Below, piece by piece: positions 56,841 through 64,000 of a stretch of DNA of 64,000 bases. The notes beneath the pieces were generated by a model. The model was not told the DNA's origin. It saw nothing but the letters and a program-made list of their open reading frames with translations, and searched no databases. Origin of the DNA: Nocardiopsis sp. FIRDI 009 (GTDB lineage Bacteria; Actinomycetota; Actinomycetes; Streptosporangiales; Streptosporangiaceae); the NCBI RefSeq assembly GCF_003386285.1, contig NZ_QPNC01000011.1, positions 62,001-126,000 on the forward strand. The letters run 5' to 3'. Position 1 is the first letter of the stretch. Every line of letters begins with the position of its first letter. Made by a program: the position numbers and the translations under genes.

Positions 56841-57622
56841 CGACTCCGGTCCGGGACGGACCGAGCGTCCGTCCCGGGCCGCCCTGTCCCTCCTCCCCTT
56901 CCGTCGACCCCTCCCCGAGCCCGGATCCCCCATGACATCACCATCTCCTTCCGACTCGTTCCCGCAGCCCTCGCCCGAGCCGGGACGGCCCCGGCCACCC
57001 CGGATGGGGTTGTTCTCTTCGCCCACGGCGTTGCGGGCCGGGTTGCTCAACCTCTCCGGGTTCGGCGCCGGTTACGTGTACCTGCGGCGGTGGGTCCTCT
57101 TCGGGGTGGCGCTCGTCGTCACGGTGGGTCTGTTGGTCGGCGCCGCCCTGCACGGAGCCGCCGACCACCCGCTGGTCTGGGTGCCGGTCCTGCTGGTGTG
57201 GCCGATCGCCACGGGTGTGCACGGCCTGTTCGCCGGGCGCTCCCATGATGAACGTGCCGTGATCGAGGGTGAACAGCCGCCCGGGAAGCTGGCGCCCGTG
57301 CTGACCGCCGCGGGTCTGGTGCTCGCCGTGGTCGCGGGTCTGGCCGGTGTGTGGCAGGCGGGCGAGTGGCGGCTGCGGGTCGCCGACGCCGCCCACGCGC
57401 GGGGTGAGTGTGCCGAGGCCGTCGACATCTACGAGCGGGTGGAGGCCGGTTTCCAGCTGTCCATGTCGCCGTCCCTGATGGATCGCGCGCGTTCGGGCGC
57501 CGAGGCGTGCGGCCTCCTCACCCGCGCCCAGGACGAGGTGGCGGCGGAGGAGTACGACCGGGCGGTGGGCACCTACGGCGAGTACTTCGCGCACCCGGCC
57601 TCCCGGTGGGAGGACACCGACG
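55359..57622 (+). repeat. Tandem duplication (unit 55359-55989 versus 56992-57622)
   Basis: The two adjacent genes share about 630 nt of near-identical DNA at a constant offset of 1633 nt, then a second block (about 56175-56370 versus 57631-57826) at offset 1456. Copy 2 thus lacks 177 nt. GACG flanks the deletion on both sides. Confidence 0.85.
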
Positions 57623-58296
57623 TCCTGATGGAGCTGTACGAGCTGGGCACCTCCGACTACGCCGAGGAGCGCTGGTGCGACGCGTTCGACCAGATCGGGG
57701 TGTTCGCCGACCTCGACTGGTCCCTCGCGCCCGCCGTCGCCGAGCGGATCGACGCCGAGGCCCCCGAGGCCGCGCGCCGGTGCGGGTGGGCCGAGGTCGA
57801 CGGCGGGGACGTCTTCCTGGCCGAGGACATGCTCGACGTCCTCACCGACGAGTACCCGGACCACGAGACCGAGGACGTCGAGGAACTCTCCGAGGCCGTC
57901 GGGGCGGGTCTGATCGGCGCCCGGATGGACATGGCGACCTCCAGCGGCGAGAACGAACTGACCATCTCCGCCACCGGTGGCGCCGACGGCGGTCGGGCGG
58001 TCCTGGAATTCACCAACGGCAGTCCGTACCGCATGGAGTTCCTCTACGTGGGAACGAACGGCGCCCACGGAGAGGTCGTCACGGACGGATGCGACCACTG
58101 CGAGGAGTACGACTCCAGTCCGGCCGCAGGCACGTGCAGCCAGCGTGGCGGCGAGGTCATGCGACTGGAGTTGGAGCCGGGTGAGTACCGCATGCTGCTC
58201 ACCTTCGACACGGCGTCCACGCGGCCGCTGCACGGGACGGTGGACCTCGCCGGCGGCGCCCGGTATGACAGCTGCTTCTTCCTCGTGAGCTTGTGA
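56932..58296 (+). CDS. Membrane protein with TPR-like repeats, copy 2 (shorter)
   Basis: 454 residues. Same architecture as copy 1 but with a 25-residue N-terminus lacking the Pro/Gln repeats, and missing 59 residues of the TPR-like region (between WEDTD and MELYELG). The membrane part is nearly identical in DNA, while N- and C-terminal parts have diverged (FLYVGTNGAHGEVVTDGC versus FLYVGPDGVHDEVVTDGC). The frame is intact, so it is probably expressed. Confidence 0.8.
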   Translation: MTSPSPSDSFPQPSPEPGRPRPPRMGLFSSPTALRAGLLNLSGFGAGYVYLRRWVLFGVALVVTVGLLVGAALHGAADHPLVWVPVLLVWPIATGVHGLFAGRSHDERAVIEGEQPPGKLAPVLTAAGLVLAVVAGLAGVWQAGEWRLRVADAAHARGECAEAVDIYERVEAGFQLSMSPSLMDRARSGAEACGLLTRAQDEVAAEEYDRAVGTYGEYFAHPASRWEDTDVLMELYELGTSDYAEERWCDAFDQIGVFADLDWSLAPAVAERIDAEAPEAARRCGWAEVDGGDVFLAEDMLDVLTDEYPDHETEDVEELSEAVGAGLIGARMDMATSSGENELTISATGGADGGRAVLEFTNGSPYRMEFLYVGTNGAHGEVVTDGCDHCEEYDSSPAAGTCSQRGGEVMRLELEPGEYRMLLTFDTASTRPLHGTVDLAGGARYDSCFFLVSL

Positions 58297-58446
58297 CCGT
58301 CACGGCCCCGCCCGTACCGGGTGTCCGTCCGGGACGGTGTCGCGGCCGTGGCTCCCGGGGCGCGGGCCCACCCCGGGGTCCCGGGGACGGACCGCGGTGC
58401 GTACTGTGTGCAGTGGAGCACGCGCACCTGGAACGGGGGTCACGGC

Positions 58447-59637
58447 ATGGGAGGGCGCACGTCCTGTTCGCTCCGACTGGCGTGGGACGACGGACTCACC
58501 GCCTACGACTTCGGACCGCAGCATCCGATGGCGCCGGTCCGCGTCGAGCTGACCATGGCGCTCAGCCGTGAGCTGGGGGTCCTGGACGCTCCCGGCGTGC
58601 GCCTCCTGGACGTGGAGCCCGCCTCCGACGAACTCCTGTCCCTGGTGCACGACCCGGCCTACGTCCAGGCGGTGAAGCGGGCCGGGAAGACCCTGGAACC
58701 CGACGACGCCCACATGCTCGGGACCCCCGACAACCCGGTCTTCCCCGACATGCACGACGCCGCCGCGCTCATCTCCGGCGCGTCCGTCGCCGCCGCGCGG
58801 GCGGTGTGGACCGGGGAGACCGCGCACGCCGCCAACATCGCGGGCGGCCTCCACCACGCCATGCGCGGCCACGCCTGGGGTTTTTGCGTGTACAACGACC
58901 CGGCGCTGGCGATCGCCTGGATGCTGGAGCAGGGGGCGAAGCGCATCGCCTACGTCGACGTCGACGTCCACCACGGCGACGGCGTGCAGCGGGCCTTCTA
59001 CGACGACCCCCGCGTCCTCACCATCAGCCTCCACGAGTCGCCGACCACGCTCTTCCCCGGCACGGGCCAGGCCGCCGAGACGGGCGGGCCGAACGCCGAG
59101 GGCTACGCGGTCAACGTCGCCCTCCCGGCGGGCACGGGCGACTCCGGCTGGCACCGCGCCTTCGACGCGGTCGTGCCCCCGCTGCTGCACGAGTTCCAGC
59201 CCGAGGTCCTCGTCACCCAGCAGGGCTGCGACACCCACGCCCTGGACCCCCTGGCCAACCTCACACTCAGCCTCGACGGACAGCGCCGCGCCTACGCCGA
59301 GCTGCACAAGCTCGCCCAGAAGACCGCCGGCGGCCGGTGGCTGCTCTTCGGCGGCGGCGGGTACGGCCTGGTGCACGTCGTGCCGCGCGCCTGGACCCAC
59401 CTGCTGGCCGAGGCCGCCGGGACGCCGGTCGACCCCGACACCGAGACGCCGCTGGCCTGGCGCGATTTCGTGCGGCGGCGGACGGGGGAGCAGGCCCCGC
59501 TGTACATGACGGACGGGCGCGAGGTGGACTTCGCCCGGTTCGAGGACGGGTACGACCCCGGGGACCCGGTCGACCGGGCGATCAACGCCACGCGCACCGC
59601 CGTTTTCCCGAGCCACGGAATCGACCCCAGTCTCTGA
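58447..59637 (+). CDS. acuC: Acetoin utilization protein AcuC (class I histone-deacetylase fold)
   Basis: 396 residues. Metal-dependent deacetylase: GGLHHAMRGHAWGFCVYND (paired catalytic His), YVDVDVHHGDGVQ (zinc-binding Asp and His), QQGCDTHALDPL and FGGGGYG. In Bacillus, AcuC deacetylates acetyl-CoA synthetase; the role here is presumed similar. ATG 58447 begins the family N-terminus; the upstream frame to 58321 is unlikely. Confidence 0.93.
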   Translation: MGGRTSCSLRLAWDDGLTAYDFGPQHPMAPVRVELTMALSRELGVLDAPGVRLLDVEPASDELLSLVHDPAYVQAVKRAGKTLEPDDAHMLGTPDNPVFPDMHDAAALISGASVAAARAVWTGETAHAANIAGGLHHAMRGHAWGFCVYNDPALAIAWMLEQGAKRIAYVDVDVHHGDGVQRAFYDDPRVLTISLHESPTTLFPGTGQAAETGGPNAEGYAVNVALPAGTGDSGWHRAFDAVVPPLLHEFQPEVLVTQQGCDTHALDPLANLTLSLDGQRRAYAELHKLAQKTAGGRWLLFGGGGYGLVHVVPRAWTHLLAEAAGTPVDPDTETPLAWRDFVRRRTGEQAPLYMTDGREVDFARFEDGYDPGDPVDRAINATRTAVFPSHGIDPSL

Positions 59638-59830
59638 CCTCCCCGGACTCTTCGGGCGTTTCTCCGCGAGCACGTGCGGGTGTACGTACACGGTGGAAAT
59701 CACCAGGTTTGGGCGTGGCGCGCGTTCAGTGGGTAGGAAGAGGTTGAATACCGGGCGAACGGGAGCAGGCGTCGTGGTGGCCGCACAGTGTGGCGCGTGC
59801 TCGCCGCGCATTCGAGGAAGGGGAACGCCG

Positions 59831-60628
59831 GTGACGCCGCCGACACGCGCTGAACTCATCACGTATCTGGTTCGCAAGGGAATCGCCGGACACGTCGACA
59901 CCCCGCGTCAGAACAACCTTCGGCACTACCGGCGGCTCGTGGACGGCGACCCCTACCACCGGTTCGGCCTGACCTTCTCCCACGACTGGACCTACTCCGA
60001 AGTCCTCGCGCTCATGAGCAAGCGGTGCGGCGTGGTCGGCGACGAGGAGTACGCGTGGGGCATCGACACCATCGACCCGGACCTGACCGTCGACGCGCTG
60101 GAGGGGGTCGCCGACCGCCTCGCCCTGGCCGTCGAACGCCGGGAACCGGTCATGTTCGCCACCGGACACCCCCTCAAACTGCGTGAGATGTACGCCGCGT
60201 GGAAGACCGCGCTGGCCGAACGCGGGTGCCCGGTCGTGACCGCGGCGGACGGGTACACCTACGAGGTGCCGGCGGAACGCCCCCCGAGCCGCCGGATCGT
60301 GGTGTGGAAGGACGATGTCGCGATCGTCACGGACGGCCAACACCCCCGTCACAGCCACCACCCCTTCGCCATGCGCGCCATCCTCGGGGACCTGGCGAAC
60401 CGGGGGGAGGCGTGGCCGCAGTTGGTCATCGCCGACCACGGTTTCGCGGGTGCGGCGGGTGAGGCGGGGGTGCCCACGATGGGCTTCGCCGACAGCAACG
60501 ACCCCGCTCTGTTCCTCGCGGAGCACGAGGGAAAACTACTGGTCACCGTGCCTTTGGACGACGGATATCCGCCCGAGGACTACGCGCCTCTGCGCGATTA
60601 CGTTCTCGCGCGCGCGGGACTCATGTGA
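59831..60628 (+). CDS. Predicted phosphatase-like conserved actinobacterial protein
   Basis: 265 residues. Conserved segments: LVRKGIAGHVDTPRQNN, FSHDWTYSEVL, FATGHPLKL, WKDDVAIVTDGQHPRHSHHPFAM, and DHGFAGAAGEAGVPTMGFADSNDP. I recall such proteins annotated as phosphatases beside acuC and an excisionase-like HTH in Streptomyces; the clustered His and Asp fit a metal enzyme. GTG 59831 has GAGGAAGGGGAAC upstream. Confidence 0.78.
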   Translation: MTPPTRAELITYLVRKGIAGHVDTPRQNNLRHYRRLVDGDPYHRFGLTFSHDWTYSEVLALMSKRCGVVGDEEYAWGIDTIDPDLTVDALEGVADRLALAVERREPVMFATGHPLKLREMYAAWKTALAERGCPVVTAADGYTYEVPAERPPSRRIVVWKDDVAIVTDGQHPRHSHHPFAMRAILGDLANRGEAWPQLVIADHGFAGAAGEAGVPTMGFADSNDPALFLAEHEGKLLVTVPLDDGYPPEDYAPLRDYVLARAGLM

Positions 60629-60749
60629 TCAGGGTCGACCATTTATACCCACCGCTAAACCTCTTTGGGGGAGCCGGGAAGGTATGTCGCCGAAGACAGG
60701 ACAAACGCCCTTTCGCTTCGGCGAACTCCGCCCTACTCTGAAAACGGAC

Positions 60750-60773
60750 GTGTCAGTAGTGACGGTATGACAC
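60750..60773. promoter_or_regulatory. Inverted repeat upstream of the HTH gene
   Basis: GTGTCA (60750-60755) and TGACAC (60768-60773) with a 12-nt spacer, just after a -10-like TACTCT (60734-60739) and about 110 nt before the HTH start. Confidence 0.45.
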
Positions 60774-60880
60774 ACCGGCGTGGCGGTGGGACGGGCGCAT
60801 ACCGGGGTCGCCCCTCCGCGGGCCACCACGCCGGGCGAACGGTAGACAATGCTCACGTCCGGGAATGAGGGCGTCGGAAG

Positions 60881-61084
60881 ATGAACGGGAGCAAGCCACC
60901 TCTCGACGAGGTCAGGTTTTTGACCGTGGCGGAGGTCGCCACGATCATGCGTGTGTCCAAGATGACCGTTTACCGAATGGTGCACTCGGGGGTTCTCCCC
61001 GCGATTCGCGTGGGACGTTCCTACCGGGTCCCCGAGCGCGCCGTGCACGACTATCTCCGCGAGGCCTTCGTCGAGGCCGGTTGA
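60881..61084 (+). CDS. BldC/excisionase-type helix-turn-helix regulator
   Basis: 67 residues, essentially one MerR-like winged HTH: FLTVAEVATIMRVSKMTVYRMVHSGVLPAI-type core, then RVGRSYRVPERAVHDYL. Although such domains are labelled excisionase, no integrase or att site is near, so it is a chromosomal regulator. It closely resembles the Streptomyces gene I recall as a BldD target (bdtA); that identity needs a search. ATG follows GGAAG with tight spacing. Confidence 0.85.
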   Translation: MNGSKPPLDEVRFLTVAEVATIMRVSKMTVYRMVHSGVLPAIRVGRSYRVPERAVHDYLREAFVEAG

Positions 61085-61251
61085 CGGCGGAGCGGCCGAC
61101 CGGGGCGGGGCCTGCGCCCGCCCCCGGTCCGCTGACCGGGTGACCGCCGGAAGGGGCGGTGCGTCCCCCGACGCCGACCCTTCCGGGTCCCTCTCCTGCG
61201 CTGGGTGAACGCCGGTTCGGCCGGGGCGCCGAGGTGGGGTGCGGGGTAGCT

Positions 61252-61275
61252 ACTACACTTTGTCGTTGTTGTAGT
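61252..61275. promoter_or_regulatory. ACTACA/TGTAGT inverted repeat upstream of the cytochrome c operon
   Basis: ACTACA (61252-61257) and TGTAGT (61270-61275), spacer 12 nt, lie 35 nt before the first gene. The half-sites match those bound by BlaI/CopY-type repressors, although their usual spacer is shorter. Confidence 0.5.
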
Positions 61276-61309
61276 CCGCCCTGCTCAGCCCCCTTCGTGA
61301 GGACCCTCG

Positions 61310-62086
61310 ATGCCCAGTGCCAGAACCGGCGCGCGGCCGCGCGTGCCCCGCCTCGCCGTGACCGCGATCGCCGTCGCGCTCGTCCTCACCGGCTGCGCCG
61401 GGGGAACCGAGATCCAGAACACCGACGACGCGCGCTTCATCTCCGGCGACGGCAGCGCCACCGTGTTCGAGCCGGGGGAGCGGCTGGAGGCGCCCGACGT
61501 CACGGGCACCACCCTGGACGGCGCGGAGATCTCGCTGGGCGACTACGAGGGCGGCATCCTCGTCCTCAACGTGTGGGCCAGCTGGTGCGGCCCCTGCCGG
61601 GCCGAGCAACCCGTCCTCGACGAGGTGCACACCGAGTACGCCGACCTGGGCGTGGACTTCCTCGGTGTCAACATGAAGGACGACGACACCGCCGCCCAGG
61701 CCTACGCCTCCGCGCAGGAGATCCCCTACCCCAGCCTGTTCGACCCGCCCGGCGAGGTCCCGCAGGCGTTCCGGGACACCGTCCCGCCCCGGTCCATCCC
61801 CACCACCATCATCATCGACCCCGACGGCCGCATCGCCGCCCGTGTCATCGGCCCCACCACCTACGGGCAGCTGACCGAACTGCTCAACCCGGTGGTGGTC
61901 GAGTTCGACCTCGGTGACCCCGAGCAGCGTCCGCGCGTCGCCGAACAGGAGGCGGCCGAGGCCGAGGCGACGGACGGCGGGAGCGCGCCGTCGGACACCG
62001 ACGCGGAGCCCTCCGAGGACGCGACCGCCGAGGCGACGGACTCCGGCGACGGGGCCGGGGACGGCTCCGACGGGGGGAGCGACTGA
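61310..62086 (+). CDS. TlpA/ResA-like thioredoxin lipoprotein
   Basis: 258 residues. Lipoprotein signal (lipobox VLTGC), thioredoxin domain with the Cxx[10 protein letters not shown] and cis-Pro RSIPTT, then an acidic Ala/Glu/Asp-rich tail of about 55 residues. Probably reduces apocytochrome c haem-binding cysteines outside the membrane, using electrons from the downstream CcdA. Start ATG 61310; the stop overlaps ccdA (TGATG). Confidence 0.93.
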   Translation: MPSARTGARPRVPRLAVTAIAVALVLTGCAGGTEIQNTDDARFISGDGSATVFEPGERLEAPDVTGTTLDGAEISLGDYEGGILVLNVWASWCGPCRAEQPVLDEVHTEYADLGVDFLGVNMKDDDTAAQAYASAQEIPYPSLFDPPGEVPQAFRDTVPPRSIPTTIIIDPDGRIAARVIGPTTYGQLTELLNPVVVEFDLGDPEQRPRVAEQEAAEAEATDGGSAPSDTDAEPSEDATAEATDSGDGAGDGSDGGSD

Positions 62087-62889
62087 TGGACGCGATCGGC
62101 GCCACCGTCCTCAGCGGATCCCTGCTCCTGGCCGCGCCCCTGGCCCTGGCCGCCGGGCTCGTCTCCTTCCTCTCGCCGTGCGTCCTGCCCCTGGTCCCTG
62201 GCTACCTGTCCTACGTCACGGGCATGAGCGGCGCCGCCGTGCGCGAGCGGCGGACCGCGTCCGGCGGCGGAGCGGCCACGGCCACCGACGTCGACACCGA
62301 GCTGGTCGCGCGCCGTTGGACGATGGTCACGGGCAGCGCCCTGTTCATCGCCGGGTTCACGCTGGTGTTCGTGGCGGTCGGCGGGTTCGTCGGGTGGCTG
62401 GGTGACGCCCTCCTGGAGTACACCGACACCATCACCTGGGTCCTGGGCGCGTTCACCATCGTCCTCGGTCTGGCCTTCATGGGCCTCGTCCCGGGGCTCG
62501 GCCGCGAGTTCCGGTTCCACCGCCTGCCCCGCGCGGGCCTGGCCGGGGCCCCGCTGCTCGGGGTGCTGTTCGGGCTCGGCTGGACGCCGTGCATCGGACC
62601 GACGCTGGCCGCGGTGCAGTCGCTGGCCTTCGTCGAGGGCGGCGCGGGGCGCGGCATGCTCCTCTCCCTGCTCTACTGCGTCGGGTTGGGGCTGCCGTTC
62701 ATCCTGGCCGCACTGCTCTACCGCAAGGCGCTGGGCGTGTTCGCCCGGCTCACCCGCCACACCCGGGCGGTCACCGTGATCGGGGGTGTCATGCTCGTCC
62801 TGGTCGGCCTGGCGATGGTCACCGGCCTCTGGAGCGAGCTGACCACCACCATGCAGGGGTGGACCGCCGGATACCAGACGGTGATCTGA
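62086..62889 (+). CDS. ccdA: Cytochrome c biogenesis protein CcdA
   Basis: 267 residues, six membrane segments. Carries electrons from cytoplasmic thioredoxin to the extracellular TlpA-like protein through paired cysteines ([17 protein letters not shown] and [13 protein letters not shown]). Start and stop overlap both neighbours, so the three genes are one operon. Confidence 0.95.
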   Translation: MDAIGATVLSGSLLLAAPLALAAGLVSFLSPCVLPLVPGYLSYVTGMSGAAVRERRTASGGGAATATDVDTELVARRWTMVTGSALFIAGFTLVFVAVGGFVGWLGDALLEYTDTITWVLGAFTIVLGLAFMGLVPGLGREFRFHRLPRAGLAGAPLLGVLFGLGWTPCIGPTLAAVQSLAFVEGGAGRGMLLSLLYCVGLGLPFILAALLYRKALGVFARLTRHTRAVTVIGGVMLVLVGLAMVTGLWSELTTTMQGWTAGYQTVI

Positions 62890-64000
62890 TGACCGAGACC
62901 GAGACACCGCCCTCGGCGTCCGCTGCCGAGACCGCCCCCGCCCAGCCGAGGGGCATCGGCGTCGTCGGGTGGCTGCGTTGGACCTGGCGGACCCTGACCT
63001 CGATGCGCACCGCGCTGATCCTGCTGTTCCTGCTGGCGGTCGGCGCCATCCCCGGCTCGATCCTGCCGCAGAACGTGGTCAGCGTCGACGAGGTCAACAC
63101 CTACTTCCGGGAACACCCCGACCTGGCCCCGTGGCTGGACCGGTTCTACCTGTTCGACGTCTTCTCCTCGCCCTGGTACGCGGCGATCTACCTGCTGCTG
63201 TTCGTCTCCCTGGCGGGCTGCGTCCTGCCGCGCGCCGTCGCGCACGCCCGGGCGCTGTGGGCCCGCCCGGTGCGCACCCCGCGCCACCTCGGCCGGATGC
63301 CGTACGCGGCGCGGTTCTCCACGGACGCGAGCCCGGACACCGTCCTGGAACAGGCGCGAAGGGTACTGCGCGGCTACCGCGTCGAGCGGTACGGCGACTC
63401 CCTCTCCAGCGAGACCGGCTACCTGCGCGAGGCCGGGAACGTGCTGTTCCACCTGGCGCTGCTGGGGCTCCTGCTGGCGCTGGCCGCGGGCGCGTTCTTC
63501 GGCTACCGGGGCAACATGCTCATGGTCGAGGGGACCGGTTTCGCCAACACGCTGCCCTCCTACGACGCCATCTATCCGGGTCACTGGACCGACACCGACA
63601 ATCTCCAGCCCTTCACGCTCGAACTCGACGACTTCGAGGCGACCTTCATCGAGGAGGGCGATCTGCGTGGGCAGGCCGCCTCCTACGTGGCGGACATGAC
63701 CTACCGGGAGTCGCCCGACGCCGGGGAGGGGCGGCACCGGCTGGAGGTCAACCACCCGCTGACCGTCGACGGCGTGCAGGTCTACCTGCTCGGCCACGGG
63801 TACGCGCCGGAGTTCGTGGTCCGCAACGCCGACGGCGAGGTGGTCTTCGACCAGGCGGTGCCGTTCCTGTTCCGCGAGACCGCCACCTTCACCTCCGACG
63901 GTGTGATCAAGGTTCCCGACACCGGCGGCGAACAGCTGGGCTTCGTCGGCGTCTTCCTGCCGACGGCCGCCGAGACCGAGAGCGGGGAGCTGGTCTCCAC
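62889..64000 (+). CDS. resB: Cytochrome c biogenesis protein ResB (partial)
   Basis: The first 370 codons, open at the right edge. Three N-terminal membrane segments (about 40-60, 95-115 and 185-210), PGSILPQNV, then a large extracytoplasmic domain (FTLELDDFEATF, VNHPLTVDGVQVYLLGHGYAP). Together with CcsA, expected downstream, ResB attaches haem to cytochrome c. ATG 62889 overlaps the ccdA stop. Confidence 0.94.
   Translation, partial: MTETETPPSASAAETAPAQPRGIGVVGWLRWTWRTLTSMRTALILLFLLAVGAIPGSILPQNVVSVDEVNTYFREHPDLAPWLDRFYLFDVFSSPWYAAIYLLLFVSLAGCVLPRAVAHARALWARPVRTPRHLGRMPYAARFSTDASPDTVLEQARRVLRGYRVERYGDSLSSETGYLREAGNVLFHLALLGLLLALAAGAFFGYRGNMLMVEGTGFANTLPSYDAIYPGHWTDTDNLQPFTLELDDFEATFIEEGDLRGQAASYVADMTYRESPDAGEGRHRLEVNHPLTVDGVQVYLLGHGYAPEFVVRNADGEVVFDQAVPFLFRETATFTSDGVIKVPDTGGEQLGFVGVFLPTAAETESGELVS

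Noticed and set aside
60881..61084. Phage or plasmid excisionase
   Set aside because: No integrase, attachment repeats or other mobile genes are near; the domain is common in chromosomal actinomycete regulators.

Overview
High-GC, densely packed actinomycete chromosome. Gene order, chaplin-like proteins, an Lsr2 nucleoid protein, subtilisin-inhibitor-like proteins and a BldC/excisionase-type regulator suggest a filamentous actinobacterium, probably Nocardiopsis or a close relative. The genus is an inference from remembered gene content, not a search result. The backbone from folate synthesis through panC, NAD synthesis, lysS, lsr2 and clpC resembles the order I know from Streptomyces.

Layout: (1) 0-6 kb: the topA tail, an MFS-thymidylate kinase fusion, holB, a secreted TAP-type hydrolase and tRNA-Thr(CGT). 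(2) 6-10.5 kb: small genes of unknown role, one behind a LexA-like box at 8017-8032. (3) 10.5-21.4 kb: ppa, a PBP4-type carboxypeptidase, a zinc metalloprotease, tilS, hpt, ftsH and a folate operon (folE, then folP-NTF2-like-folB-folK-DUF3180). (4) 21.4-27.6 kb: a less GC-rich accessory block. It holds an RsbW-like ATPase with a partner, an XRE/DUF397 pair, and a minus-strand cassette of a 43-residue peptide, a JmjC oxygenase, an aldo/keto reductase and an APH-type kinase. This cassette is the best candidate for an undescribed system. (5) 27.8-31.2 kb: two bacterial-PH-domain proteins and two chaplin-like surface peptides. (6) 31.5-37 kb: DUF2520, panC, a fused nadB-nadC, coaX. (7) 37-46 kb: a VapBC pair whose toxin is frameshifted, lysS, a 27-codon ORF, a LuxR-type HTH, a GNAT protein, lsr2 and clpC. 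(8) 46-64 kb: DUF3105, mutY, two SSI-like inhibitors, radA, secreted hydrolases, proC, a tandem duplication of membrane/TPR-like proteins, acuC, an HTH regulator and the start of a cytochrome c maturation operon (TlpA-like, CcdA, ResB).

Working together: folE/P/B/K make the tetrahydrofolate precursor. panC and coaX feed coenzyme A synthesis, and NadB-NadC feeds NAD synthesis. The 61-64 kb genes deliver reductant and haem for c-type cytochromes. Many starts lie 6-7 nt behind a TANNNT hexamer, which suggests frequent leaderless transcription. Long antisense ORFs are everywhere but are GC-driven shadows and were left out.
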